NCBI RefSeq assembly: GCF_964642095.1
Contig: NZ_OZ209244.1
Coordinates: 248,001 to 312,000 of the forward strand
Origin: Fretibacterium fastidiosum
GTDB taxonomy: Bacteria; Synergistota; Synergistia; Synergistales; Aminobacteriaceae
Direction of reading: 5' to 3'
Length of the DNA stretch: 64,000 nucleotides
Below the pieces are notes generated by a model, which was not told the DNA's origin, searched no databases, and saw nothing but the letters and a program-made list of their open reading frames with translations. This document shows, piece by piece, positions 1-9,623 of this stretch. Made by a program: the position numbers and the translations under genes. The first letter of the stretch is position 1; the number at the start of each line of letters is the position of its first letter.

Positions 1-444
1 CTTTGGGGCTACGTTGACGCAGCGGGGCACATGAAGATTCCGCCCCAGTTCCTGAGTGCCGGTCCCTTCAGCGAGGGCCTGGCCCCCGTGGAGGTCGAGG
101 GGCGGTTCGGCTACATCGACGTGGCGGGACGGGACCGCATCCGGGCCTCCTTCGACGAGGCGGGCCCTTTTAAATACGGCCTCGCCCCCGTGAAACGCCA
201 CGCGAGCTACCGCGCCTGGGGCTACATCGACGCGCGGGGACGCCTCGTCATCCCCCACCGCTACAACGGGGCCCTGCCCTTCAGCGAGGGGGTCGCCGGG
301 ACGGCGACGGACGCCCGATGGAGCTTCGTCAACGTGCTGGGGGAGAACGTCCTGAACAATCAATACGACGAGGTGCGGCCCTTCAGCGAGGGCCTGGCCG
401 CCGTGCGCCAGGAGGACCTGTGGGGGTACATCAGGGCGCAGTGA
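1..444 (+). CDS. WG-repeat protein, C-terminal part
   Basis: The reading frame is open from base 1 and stops with TGA at 442-444, so this is the last 147 residues of a longer protein whose start lies outside the window. It consists of repeating units of about 35-45 residues with the pattern W/F-G-Y-I-D ... G-R ... I-P-x-x-Y/F-D-x-x-x-P-F-S-E-G-L-A-x-V, the signature of WG (KWG-type) repeats. The motif PFSEGLA or PFSEGVA appears three times, near residues 22, 92 and 131. WG-repeat proteins are beta-rich and often extracytoplasmic, but their biochemical role is mostly unknown. The final unit ends shortly after LWGYIRAQ, so the true C-terminus is present. No function is assigned. Confidence 0.75.
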   Translation, partial: LWGYVDAAGHMKIPPQFLSAGPFSEGLAPVEVEGRFGYIDVAGRDRIRASFDEAGPFKYGLAPVKRHASYRAWGYIDARGRLVIPHRYNGALPFSEGVAGTATDARWSFVNVLGENVLNNQYDEVRPFSEGLAAVRQEDLWGYIRAQ

Positions 445-580
445 GGAACGATCCGGACGCGCCCGCATCGACCTCGCGGGCCGGCAGGCGTTCGGGCGCG
501 GCCGCGCCGCAACCGTACAGATTCAGGAGGACTTCGTCCTCGCGATTTATTTCTATAATTATTTTTAGGAGGAATTCAAA

Positions 581-2005
<1,425 letters not shown>

Positions 2006-2127
2006 GCCAGGGGGGAGAGGGCCCTGCCGGAGCACATCGGCTCAGGCCCAGGTCCACAGGCAAAGTTTTTAACGTGCAGCGAGGGCAGGCTTTGCACATT
2101 CCTTCCGCACCGGACAAGTGCAGGATA

Positions 2128-2296
2128 ATACCAATTCACGTTTTAAAGAAGACAAGAAAAGCCCCCCTGCAAGGGGGGCTGCCCCGCAGGGGCTGGGGGG
2201 TGTTGTTGTACCCAGGGAACAACCCCTCCGGTTCGCTGCGCGAACCACCTCCCCTTTCAGGGGAGGCAATCTACATTATTAGACGCGATTGGGTAT
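2128..2296. repeat. Palindromic-module repeat, copy 1 (MITE-like)
   Basis: The element is bounded by inverted ends: ATACCAATTCACG at the left and GCGATTGGGTAT at the right. Inside are strings of short palindromes: CCCCCCTGCAAGGGGGGC, GCCCCGCAGGGGC, GGTTCGCTGCGCGAACC and CCTCCCCTTTCAGGGGAGG. It has no coding capacity. Related copies with the same ends occur at ten or so further sites in the window. It sits between the carrier gene and the liv promoter. Confidence 0.8.
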
Positions 2297-2370
2297 AAAA
2301 TCAACTTAACCTGTGCATAGATGCAATCCTCGATAAAGCCGTCGCAGATTGTGGATTTGGGTCAGGGCCC

Positions 2371-2399
2371 TTTACATTTTCGCGCCGGGCCGGTACAAT
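2371..2399 (+). promoter_or_regulatory. Sigma-70-type promoter of the liv operon
   Basis: TTTACA at 2371-2376 and TACAAT at 2394-2399 are separated by exactly 17 bases, a near-consensus vegetative promoter. It lies about 90 bases upstream of the TTG start of the binding-protein gene. The rest of the 2006-2486 gap is the repeat element at 2128-2296 and unassigned sequence. Confidence 0.65.
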
Positions 2400-2486
2400 A
2401 ATAGTCATCAAATTGCTAAATTGCTGCTACTCAAAATTATTTTCATTGGCTTTCCCGAAATCTGAAATTATCCGGAGGTGGACACC

Positions 2487-3632
2487 TTGAGAAAGGCTTT
2501 AGCGGTACTGGCGATGGTTTTGGCGGTTTCAGGAGCGGCCTGTGCGGCGGAGGGCCCCATCAAGATCGGCTACCTTGCCGCGCTCACGGGCGATTACGCG
2601 CAGTACGGCATCACCGAGGTCAACATGGCGAAGATGGTGGTCAGCGAGACCAACGCCGCGGGAGGCGTCCTTGGCCGTCCCATCGAGCTCGTCGTCTACG
2701 ACACGAAAACGCGCAACGAGGACGCGGTCAACGCGGTGCGCCGCATGATCGAGAGCGACGGCGTCTGCGTCATCGTCGGGGCCAACACCAGCGGCATCAA
2801 CATCGCCACGGCGCCCATCGTGAACAAGGGGCGCGTCCCCCAGATCTCCACCATCGGGACCAACCCGCTGGTTACGGTGGACAACAAGGGCAAGGTCCGT
2901 CCCTACTCGTTCCGCATCTGCTTCACGGACCCCTACCAGGGCGCGCTGGCGGCCGACCTGGCCTACAACGACCTGAAGAAGACGAAGGCCGCCATCCTGT
3001 ACAACGTCGGCTCCGACTACGCCCACGGGCTCCGGGAGTTCTTCACCAAGGACTTTCAGAAGCTGGGCGGCACGGTCGTGGCGGACGAGGGCTTCCGCGA
3101 GACGGACGTGGACTACCGCGCGCAGCTCACCACCATCAAGAACTCCGGCTCGGACGTCCTGTTCCTGCCGGGGATGGGCAAGGACATGGCGCTGGCCATC
3201 AAGCAGGCCCAGGAGCTGGGGCTCGACGTCACCGTCATCGGCGGCGACGGGTACGGCGAGTTCATGAACGAGATCGCGGGCGACGCCATGAAGGGGACGT
3301 ACTGGATCAACCACACCTACCTGGGGGACCCGGTCATGGCCCCGATCTTCGCGCGCTACAAGGAAACCTACCACGACGAGTGCAAGGAGTTCGTGAACGG
3401 CACGATGGCCTACGACGCCATGTGGTGGGTCCTGGACGCCATCAAGCGCGCGGGTGCGGCCGAGGGGCCTGCGATCGCAAAGGCCCTCGAGGAGACGAAG
3501 GGCCTCAAACTGAACCACGCCACCCTCACCATCGACCCCGAAGACCACAACCCGCTGAACAAGGCGGGCATCATCTTGAAGGTCGGCGACGACCTGAACA
3601 CGGAGTTCTACAAGAAAATAGAGCCGAAATAA
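2487..3632 (+). CDS. livJ: Liv-type ABC transporter substrate-binding protein
   Basis: Periplasmic binding protein of the branched-chain amino acid (HAAT) importer class, 381 residues. I chose the TTG at 2487 because GGAGG (2474-2478) sits eight bases before it and the resulting N-terminus is a clean signal peptide (RKALAVLAMVLAVSGAACA-AEG); a GTG at 2478 would overlap the ribosome site. The mature chain opens IKIGYLAALTGDYAQYG and keeps the type I periplasmic-binding-protein layout (Peripla_BP_6). It heads the operon livJ-H-M-G-F. A hairpin just after it probably lets it be made in excess of the membrane parts. It closely resembles the orphan protein at 8038-9192. The exact ligand (Leu/Ile/Val or another amino acid) is not determinable. 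Confidence 0.9.
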   Translation: MRKALAVLAMVLAVSGAACAAEGPIKIGYLAALTGDYAQYGITEVNMAKMVVSETNAAGGVLGRPIELVVYDTKTRNEDAVNAVRRMIESDGVCVIVGANTSGINIATAPIVNKGRVPQISTIGTNPLVTVDNKGKVRPYSFRICFTDPYQGALAADLAYNDLKKTKAAILYNVGSDYAHGLREFFTKDFQKLGGTVVADEGFRETDVDYRAQLTTIKNSGSDVLFLPGMGKDMALAIKQAQELGLDVTVIGGDGYGEFMNEIAGDAMKGTYWINHTYLGDPVMAPIFARYKETYHDECKEFVNGTMAYDAMWWVLDAIKRAGAAEGPAIAKALEETKGLKLNHATLTIDPEDHNPLNKAGIILKVGDDLNTEFYKKIEPK

Positions 3633-3645
3633 ACCGCATTCACGG

Positions 3646-3687
3646 AGGGGCCCAAGGCTGGCGTTCGTCGGTCCTGGGCCCCGTTTC
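3646..3687 (+). terminator. Hairpin after livJ, likely attenuator or processing stop
   Basis: GGGGCCCA at 3647-3654 pairs with TGGGCCCC at 3675-3682, followed by GTTTCT. The T-run is weak, so it may be a partial terminator or RNA-stabilising hairpin that raises binding-protein mRNA over the permease mRNA. Two smaller hairpins (near 3740 and 3753) precede livH. Confidence 0.5.
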
Positions 3688-3808
3688 TATGCGGCCTCAC
3701 CACCTTTCGGAGCGCGGGCGCGGGACGCGAAAGGACCGACGGTCCGAGTCCCCAGGCGCTTGGGCGCCTCCGTATCCACACCACTCAACGAAATCGAGGT
3801 GTTAAATT

Positions 3809-4702
3809 TTGAATCTCTTCGTCACCCTGATTCAACAGGTGATCAACGGGCTGTCGCTGGGATCGGTCTACGCCCTCATCGCGGTCGGCTACTCGCTGGT
3901 CTACTCCGTGTTGCTGTTCTCCAACTTCGCGCACGGCGGCTTCCTCGTCATCGGCGGCTACATTTGCTACTACGCCCTCCTCAAACTCAAGCTGGACATC
4001 TGGACGGCCTCCCTGGCCGCCCTCGTCGGCGCGGGCGTTTCGGCCATCGTCGTGGAGCGCCTGGCCTACCGTCCCATCCGCGAGCGCACGCCCGTCACGC
4101 TCTACATGCTCATCGCCTCCATGGGGATGAGCATCGTGATCGAAAACCTCTTCGTCGTGACCATCGGCGGCCGCTTCCGCGCTCTGCCGCCCGTGATCCC
4201 AACGAACCCCGTCCGCTTCTTCGGGGTGGTCACGACGAGCGCCTTCGACATCCTGTCGCTGATCACGGCCGTGGCGTTCCTCATCGGGCTGCAGGTCTTC
4301 CTCGTCAAGACGAAGTGGGGGCTGGCCATACGGGCCGCGTCCTACAACCTCCGAACGGCGGGGCTGATGGGGGTCAACGTCAACCGCCTCATCTCCATCG
4401 TGTTCTTCGTCGCGGGGCTCCTTGCGGCCGTGGGGGGAATCTTTCTCTCCGTGCGGTACACGCTCTATCCCCAGCTGGGGAACGCCATCACGACGAAGGC
4501 CTTCATCGCGGCCGTCATCGGCGGGCTGGGCTCCCTGCCGGGCGCCGTGCTGGGCAGCATCATCCTGGGGCTGGCCGAGATGCTGACCGCCGGCTTCATC
4601 TCAAGCCAGTTCCGCGACCTCGTCGTCTTCGGCATCCTCATCGTGACGCTGATCATACGCCCCACGGGCTTCTTCGGAAAGTCCGTCAGCGAGAAGGTAT
4701 AG
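3809..4702 (+). CDS. livH: Branched-chain amino acid ABC permease LivH
   Basis: Inner-membrane permease subunit of the importer, 297 residues with about eight hydrophobic segments. It starts at a TTG with GAGGTG about eight bases upstream; the opening MNLFVTLIQQVINGLSLGSV is typical of LivH. The EAA-type region that contacts the ATPase lies in the C-terminal third (KAFIAAVIGGLGSLPGAVLG). It is followed 11 bases later by livM, in an operon with livG and livF. Order and lengths are standard for the HAAT family, so the family call is firm. Confidence 0.93.
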   Translation: MNLFVTLIQQVINGLSLGSVYALIAVGYSLVYSVLLFSNFAHGGFLVIGGYICYYALLKLKLDIWTASLAALVGAGVSAIVVERLAYRPIRERTPVTLYMLIASMGMSIVIENLFVVTIGGRFRALPPVIPTNPVRFFGVVTTSAFDILSLITAVAFLIGLQVFLVKTKWGLAIRAASYNLRTAGLMGVNVNRLISIVFFVAGLLAAVGGIFLSVRYTLYPQLGNAITTKAFIAAVIGGLGSLPGAVLGSIILGLAEMLTAGFISSQFRDLVVFGILIVTLIIRPTGFFGKSVSEKV

Positions 4703-4713
4703 GGGGGATCATC

Positions 4714-5613
4714 ATGGTGGAAGGTTATGCATCCGGAGTCGTCACCCTTCTGGCGATCAACCTCATCGCCGCTCTGGGGGTCTCCCTCTTTACGGGCTTC
4801 ACCGGCATCTTCACGCTGGGGCACGCGGGGTACATGGCCATCGGGGCCTACACGGCGGCCATCCTGACCGTCGAGTACGAGGTGCACTTCGCCGCTGCGA
4901 TCCTCGCGGGGGGCGTCCTGTCCATGGTGCTGGCGTACCTCATCGGCCTTCCGACGCTCAAGCTGGTGGGCGACTACTACGCTATCGTCTCCCTGGGGCT
5001 GGGTGAGGCCATCCGGCTCATCATCGAGAACTGGAACAGCGTCACGCGCGGCGCGCGCGGCTATCCGGGAATCGACAACTACACGTCCATGACCGTGGCC
5101 GTCTCCTTCTTTCTCGTCCTGTGCGTGCTCATGTTCTTCCTGATCAACAGCCGGTACGGGCGCGCCTTCAAGGCCTGTCGGGACGACTACGTGGCGGCGT
5201 CCCTCCTGGGCTTCAACACGGCCCACTTCCGCGTCCTGAGCCTCGCCATCTCGGCGTTTTACTGCGGCGTGGCGGGCGCGCTCCTGGCGGGCTACATGTC
5301 CTTCATCCAGCCCGTCATGTTCGATCAGGTGAAGTCGACGGAGCTGGTCTCCATCGTCGTCTTCGGCGGGCTGGGCTCCACCAGCGGCTGCCTGATCGGC
5401 ACGACGATCCTGACGCTGGTCACGGAGCTGTTCCGCCCCATCTCTCAATACAGGATGCTCGTCTACGGGGCCGTGCTGGTGCTGATCATGGTCCTTCGCC
5501 CGGAGGGCATCATGGGGACCAACGAGTTGACCCCGGCCTACGCCCGACGGGTCCTGAAGCGCTGGAGGAAGTCCCCGGCCGCCGGGCCGGACGAGAAGGG
5601 AGGGAGCCGCTGA
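4714..5613 (+). CDS. livM: Branched-chain amino acid ABC permease LivM
   Basis: Second permease subunit, 299 residues with 8-10 predicted membrane spans. The ATG at 4714 follows AGGGGGG and gives MVEGYASGVVTLLAINLIAALG, a standard LivM opening; the open frame extends further upstream but that part overlaps livH out of frame. The conserved block FNTAHFRVLSLAISAFYCGVAG and the terminal VVFGGLGSTSGCLIG ATPase-contact loop are present. Its TGA stop overlaps the livG start (TGATG). It forms the membrane heterodimer with LivH. Confidence 0.93.
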   Translation: MVEGYASGVVTLLAINLIAALGVSLFTGFTGIFTLGHAGYMAIGAYTAAILTVEYEVHFAAAILAGGVLSMVLAYLIGLPTLKLVGDYYAIVSLGLGEAIRLIIENWNSVTRGARGYPGIDNYTSMTVAVSFFLVLCVLMFFLINSRYGRAFKACRDDYVAASLLGFNTAHFRVLSLAISAFYCGVAGALLAGYMSFIQPVMFDQVKSTELVSIVVFGGLGSTSGCLIGTTILTLVTELFRPISQYRMLVYGAVLVLIMVLRPEGIMGTNELTPAYARRVLKRWRKSPAAGPDEKGGSR

Positions 5614-6395
5614 TGAACCCGACATCGAAGAGCGCGGTGCTGGAGTTGAAGGGCGTCAACAAGTTCTTCGGCGGGGTCCAGGCCGTCAGCGACATGAGCT
5701 TCGTCATCCGGCGGGGGGAGCTCGCAGGGCTCATCGGGCCCAACGGTGCGGGAAAGACCACCATCTTCAACCTGGTGACCGGCGTCTACGACACAAACGG
5801 CGGCGACATCAAGTTCATGGGCAAAAACGTCAACGCCCTGCGGTCCTATCAGGTCATCCGCCTGGGGATAGCCCGCACCTTCCAAAACCTCAGGCTCTTT
5901 CCGGGTTCGACCGTCCTTGAGAACGTCATGACCGCGGCGCAGCAGCACCACGGCTACTCGTTCTTCGAGGCCATCACGCACCTCGGCCGCTGGCGCGGAC
6001 GCGAGGCCGCGATCCGCGGGGAGAGCATGGAGCTCCTGGAGCAGGTCGACCTGGCGGACCGCGCGGAACAGGCCGCCGGGACCCTGCCCTACGGCCTGCA
6101 GCGCCGGCTTGAGATCGCCCGCGCCATTGCGCTTCAGCCGCAGCTCCTGCTCCTGGACGAACCCGCCGCGGGCATGAACGCCGATGAGGTGCACGACCTC
6201 AACGAGTTGATCACCCAACTGCATCAAAAACTCGGCCTCACCATCCTCCTGATCGAGCACCACATGGACATGGTCATGGCCATCTGCCCGCACATCATCT
6301 GCATGAACTTCGGCGCAAAGATCGCCGAGGGCAGTCCGCAGGACATCCGCCAGCACCCCGAAGTGCTCAAGGCCTACCTTGGGGAGGAGGAATGA
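5613..6395 (+). CDS. livG: Branched-chain amino acid ABC ATPase LivG
   Basis: Cytoplasmic ATP-hydrolysing subunit, 260 residues. The ATG at 5613-5615 overlaps the livM stop and has AGGGAGG just upstream, indicating translational coupling. Walker A GPNGAGKTT near residue 46, signature-type motif LPYGLQRRLEIARA, Walker B LLLLDEPAAGMN and a following IEHHMDMV H-loop are all seen; the ABC signature lacks the usual LSGGQ, as is normal for LivG. It pairs with LivF to drive the LivHM permease. Confidence 0.93.
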   Translation: MNPTSKSAVLELKGVNKFFGGVQAVSDMSFVIRRGELAGLIGPNGAGKTTIFNLVTGVYDTNGGDIKFMGKNVNALRSYQVIRLGIARTFQNLRLFPGSTVLENVMTAAQQHHGYSFFEAITHLGRWRGREAAIRGESMELLEQVDLADRAEQAAGTLPYGLQRRLEIARAIALQPQLLLLDEPAAGMNADEVHDLNELITQLHQKLGLTILLIEHHMDMVMAICPHIICMNFGAKIAEGSPQDIRQHPEVLKAYLGEEE

Positions 6396-6398
6396 CAA

Positions 6399-7130
6399 AT
6401 GGCTGACGAGAGAACCCCCATCCTTTCCGTTCAGGACCTCTCGGTGAACTACGGCGCCATCCAGGCCCTGAGGGGCATCTCGCTCGACGTCTTCCCCGGT
6501 GAGATCGTGGCGGTGATCGGGGCCAACGGCGCGGGAAAATCGACCATGATGAACGCCATCATGGGCGACGTCCCGCGCGCATCGGGCAGGGTCCTGCTGG
6601 AGGGCCGGGACCTGCCCCGAAGGAGCCATCAGGTGGTGACCAGCGGCGTCTCCCTCGCGCCGGAGGGGCGCAGGGTCTTCGCCCCGCTCACCGTCCTGGA
6701 GAACCTCAGGATGGGGGCCTTCCCCCTCTCCGACCGCAGCGCCATCGAAGAGCAGGAGCGGAAGGTCTTTGAGCTTTTCCCCCGGCTCCTGGAGCGCAGG
6801 GAGCAGTACGCGGGCACGCTGTCGGGCGGCGAGCAGCAGATGCTGGCCGTCGGCCGCGCCCTCATGGCCCGGCCCAAGGTGCTGCTCCTGGACGAGCCAT
6901 CCCTGGGCCTCGCCCCCATCATCATCAACGAGATATTCAAGGAACTGACCGTCATCAACCGGAAGCTGGGCACGACGATCCTCATCGTCGAGCAGAACGC
7001 GAAGAAGGCGCTCCAGCTCTCCCACCGGGCCTACGTCATTCAGACGGGATCCATCGTCAAGGAGGGGGCGTCGAAGGACCTGCTGGTTGATCCGGAGATC
7101 GAAGCGGTCTACCTGGGCGGCAGGAAGTGA
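6399..7130 (+). CDS. livF: Branched-chain amino acid ABC ATPase LivF
   Basis: Second ATPase of the importer, 243 residues, starting three bases after livG with GGGGAGGAGG upstream. Walker A GANGAGKST, signature LSGGEQQMLAVGRALM, Walker B VLLLDEPSLGLAP and the H-loop VEQN are intact. This is the last gene of the operon; a weak hairpin follows at 7155-7180. Confidence 0.93.
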   Translation: MADERTPILSVQDLSVNYGAIQALRGISLDVFPGEIVAVIGANGAGKSTMMNAIMGDVPRASGRVLLEGRDLPRRSHQVVTSGVSLAPEGRRVFAPLTVLENLRMGAFPLSDRSAIEEQERKVFELFPRLLERREQYAGTLSGGEQQMLAVGRALMARPKVLLLDEPSLGLAPIIINEIFKELTVINRKLGTTILIVEQNAKKALQLSHRAYVIQTGSIVKEGASKDLLVDPEIEAVYLGGRK

Positions 7131-7154
7131 CGGATAGGGCGGCATGAAGAGAGC

Positions 7155-7180
7155 CCGCCCCAATTGAGGCGGACGCTTTT
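7155..7180 (+). terminator. Weak hairpin, possible liv operon terminator
   Basis: CCGCC (7155-7159) can pair with GGCGG (7168-7172), followed by ACGCTTTT. The stem is only five base pairs, so this is tentative. The rest of the gap to 7353 shows no feature I recognise. Confidence 0.3.
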
Positions 7181-7353
7181 ATACCGCTGTCGAAAAAGTG
7201 CAATCGTTATGACATGAGATTCTAAGATCGACAAAGACAGCCGACCGAAGTCAGTCTTATGTCTTCTCCCTTAAGACTGGAAAGTTCGCCCCGCTTTGTG
7301 GGCACGGCTGAAGCCGAGGGCTTTCCCATTGCACTGTCGTAAGGGGTGATGGT

Positions 7354-7791
7354 ATGGAACTCAACACAAAACGATTCCATGAATTAACCAATGAAGAACT
7401 GTACGCCATTCTGAAATTTCGTGTGGATGTTTTCGTGGTCGAGCAGAACTGCCCGTACCCAGAACTCGACAACTGCGATCAAGCTGCCATTCACGTGTAT
7501 CTGAAGGACGAAAACGGCATTCAGGCTTATCTGCGGGTAATGGATAAAGAGATCGAAAGCGAGTACGTTTCCATCGGTCGCGTCATCGCGGCAAAACGGC
7601 GATGTGGCTTAGGCAGCCAAATTTTGAAGGAAGGCTTACTGGTAGCGCAGAAGCAGTTTGGGGCAAAACAGATTTATCTGGAAGCACAGACCTACGCGAG
7701 GCGTTTTTACGAAAAGCTGGGCTTCCAGCAGATATCCGAGGAATTTCTGCTGGACGGGATACCTCACATAAAAATGCTATTGCAGATCTGA
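7354..7791 (+). CDS. ElaA-family GNAT acetyltransferase
   Basis: A 145-residue GCN5-related N-acetyltransferase. The N-terminus FHELTNEELYAILKFRVDVFVVEQNCPY is the hallmark of the ElaA branch, and the C-terminus FYEKLGFQQISEEFLLDGIPHIKMLL matches it. The acetyl-CoA loop region is represented by IGRVIAAKRRCGLGSQIL, close to the Q/R-x-x-G-x-G/A pattern. Base composition is clearly more AT-rich than the flanking operons, which suggests acquisition by transfer. It is monocistronic, with a strong terminator at 7873-7906. The acceptor substrate of ElaA proteins is not established. Confidence 0.85.
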   Translation: MELNTKRFHELTNEELYAILKFRVDVFVVEQNCPYPELDNCDQAAIHVYLKDENGIQAYLRVMDKEIESEYVSIGRVIAAKRRCGLGSQILKEGLLVAQKQFGAKQIYLEAQTYARRFYEKLGFQQISEEFLLDGIPHIKMLLQI

Positions 7792-7872
7792 AGGAAACCT
7801 GCCGGCGCACACGCTCCCTTTGAGGCTCCATCAGTCACCGTGAACTTCTTCTATCACGACGATTGGTTGCAT

Positions 7873-7906
7873 AAAGCGTCCGCCCCGACAGGGACGGACG
7901 CTTTTT
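7873..7906 (+). terminator. Rho-independent terminator after the GNAT gene
   Basis: AAAGCGTCCG pairs with CGGACGCTTT across a short loop, followed by further T residues. It is a complete intrinsic terminator for the rightward acetyltransferase gene. Confidence 0.8.
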
Positions 7907-8037
7907 CTATCCAGTGGAGCTTTTGCGAAACCGCTGGGCCGTCTCTCAGGACCGACGGCACCCCACGGCCCCGTTGCCGCTGGCAGTCCAAAAGCAAGCT
8001 TCCGTTTGGGGTCCGTTGAGCGTTCACCCCCGCTCCC

Positions 8038-9192
8038 CTACTCCGCCTTGGGCTCGATCTTCTTGTAGAACTCCGTCTTCAGGTCGTCGTCGACCCGCAG
8101 GACCACGCCCGCCTTGTTCATGGGGTCGTGGGTGGCGGGGTCGATGGTGATGGTGGCGTGGTGCAGCTTCAGGCCCTTCGTCTCCTCGAGGGCCTTCGCG
8201 ATCGCGGGCCCCTCGTCCACGCCCGCGCGGGTGATGGCGTCGAAGACCCAGTACACCGCATCCGCCGCCATGGCGCCGTCCAGGAACTCCTTGCAGACGT
8301 CGTTGTAGCGCTTCTGGTAGCGCTCGTAGATGGGGGCCATCTCCGGGTCCTCCATGTAGGTGTGGTTGATCCAGTACGTCCCCTTCATGGCGTCGCCCGC
8401 GATCTCGAACATGATGTCGCTGAAGCCGTCGCCGCCGACGATGGTCCCGTCGAAGCCCAGCTCCCGCGCCTGCTTGATGGCCAGCGCCATGTCCTTGCCC
8501 ATGCCAGGGAGGAACAGGAACTCCGCGCCCGACGCCTTGATGGTGGTGAGCTGTGCGCGGTAGTCCACGTCCTCGCCGCGGAAGCCCTCGTCCGCCACGA
8601 TCGTGCCGCCCAGCCGCTTGAAGTTCTCGGTGAAAAACTCGCGGAGCCCGTGAGCATAGTCGGAGCCGACGTTGTACAGGATGGCGGCCTTCGTCTTCTT
8701 CAGGTCGTTGTAGGCCAGGTCCGCCGCGATGGCGCCCTGGTACGGGTCCGTGAAGCAGATTCGGAAGGAGTAGGGCCTCACCCTGCCCTTCTCGTCAACC
8801 GTCACCAGCGGGTTCGTGCCGATGGTCGAGATCTGGGGAACGTGTCCCCGGTTGACGATGGGGGCCGTCGCGATGTTGATGCCGCTCGCCAGGTCCCCGA
8901 TGATCACGCACACGCGGTCGCTCTCGATCATGCGGCGGGCCGCGTTGACCGCGTCCTCGTTGCGCGTCTTCGTGTCGTAGACGATGAGCTCGATGGGACG
9001 GCCGCCCAGAAGGCCGCCCGCCTCGTTCTGCTCGTCCACGATCATCCGGGCCATGTTGGCCTCCGTGATGCCGAAGGGGGCGTTGTCGCCGGTCAGCGCG
9101 ACGAGGTAGCCGATCCGGATCGGGTCCGCAGCCAGCCCACTCCCAGCCAACAGGAGCACCAACGCCAGTGACGCAAGGATTTTCTTCAACAT
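8038..9192 (-). CDS. Orphan Liv-type substrate-binding protein
   Basis: A 384-residue periplasmic binding protein, clearly a paralogue of the protein at 2487-3632: long stretches such as YNVGSDYAHGLREFF and GKGR/KVRPYSFRICFTDPYQGA are the same or nearly so. The ATG at 9190-9192 has TTCACCTCCT (AGGAGGTGAA on the coding strand) at 9201-9210. A signal peptide MLKKILASLALVLLLAGSGLA precedes ADPIRIGY. No permease or ATPase gene accompanies it, so it probably uses the LivHMGF complex next door. It is divergent from the ornithine operon across a 431-bp gap, so a role in ornithine or related amino-acid uptake is possible (inference). Confidence 0.9.
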   Translation of the reverse strand: MLKKILASLALVLLLAGSGLAADPIRIGYLVALTGDNAPFGITEANMARMIVDEQNEAGGLLGGRPIELIVYDTKTRNEDAVNAARRMIESDRVCVIIGDLASGINIATAPIVNRGHVPQISTIGTNPLVTVDEKGRVRPYSFRICFTDPYQGAIAADLAYNDLKKTKAAILYNVGSDYAHGLREFFTENFKRLGGTIVADEGFRGEDVDYRAQLTTIKASGAEFLFLPGMGKDMALAIKQARELGFDGTIVGGDGFSDIMFEIAGDAMKGTYWINHTYMEDPEMAPIYERYQKRYNDVCKEFLDGAMAADAVYWVFDAITRAGVDEGPAIAKALEETKGLKLHHATITIDPATHDPMNKAGVVLRVDDDLKTEFYKKIEPKAE

Positions 9193-9262
9193 AATACAAC
9201 TTCACCTCCTGAAAATGATTCACACACTCTCACAAAAACGGGCAACCGACAACGACTTTAAC

Positions 9263-9292
9263 ACTTTACCATCAGACGAGAGGGTTTGTAAA
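9263..9292 (-). promoter_or_regulatory. Candidate promoter of the orphan binding protein
   Basis: On the minus strand TTTACA (9287-9292) and TAAAGT (9263-9268) are 18 bases apart, about 70 bases upstream of the start codon. It resembles the liv promoter, which also has TTTACA. No clear promoter for the rightward ornithine operon could be chosen in the AT-rich stretch 9540-9610. Confidence 0.45.
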
Positions 9293-9344
9293 GCTCTCTT
9301 TCAGATAAACCATCGATTCATTCAAAATTCAACAGCGAAATTCA

Positions 9345-9403
9345 ATACCCAATCGCGTTTAGCACGTGGATCGCCTGCCCCAGCGGACGGAGGGGTTCTC
9401 TTT
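9345..9403. repeat. Degenerate fragment of the palindromic-module repeat
   Basis: ATACCCAATCGCGTTTA matches one inverted end of the repeat family (the complement of the right end of the copy at 2128-2296), and the next 40 bases loosely resemble the GGATTGCCTCCCC...GGAGGGGTT interior. The other end is missing, so this is a decayed copy in the gap between the orphan binding protein and the ornithine operon. Confidence 0.4.
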
Positions 9404-9623
9404 TCATCCGCTTTATGCTATTCTAAATCCGTATTCAACGCATACAATTTTCTTCTTTTGCAGGGCCTCCGCGGGCAGCACGGGGTGTCAGGAGCCGCCC
9501 CAGCACAGACCTTGCCGCAGCGCCGTGGGGGATGGACGCGCTTCGCGGTTTTTTGGTTTTTCTTTGTGTATTTAATAGTTTTGTAATCAATTTGAGTTAA
9601 ATTTGTAGTGAGGAGGCGTTTTC

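Noticed and set aside
7181..7353. Riboswitch upstream of the GNAT gene
   Set aside because: The stretch has some pairing potential (AAGACTG/CAGTCTT) but matches no known class and is not placed near the ribosome site in a telling way.
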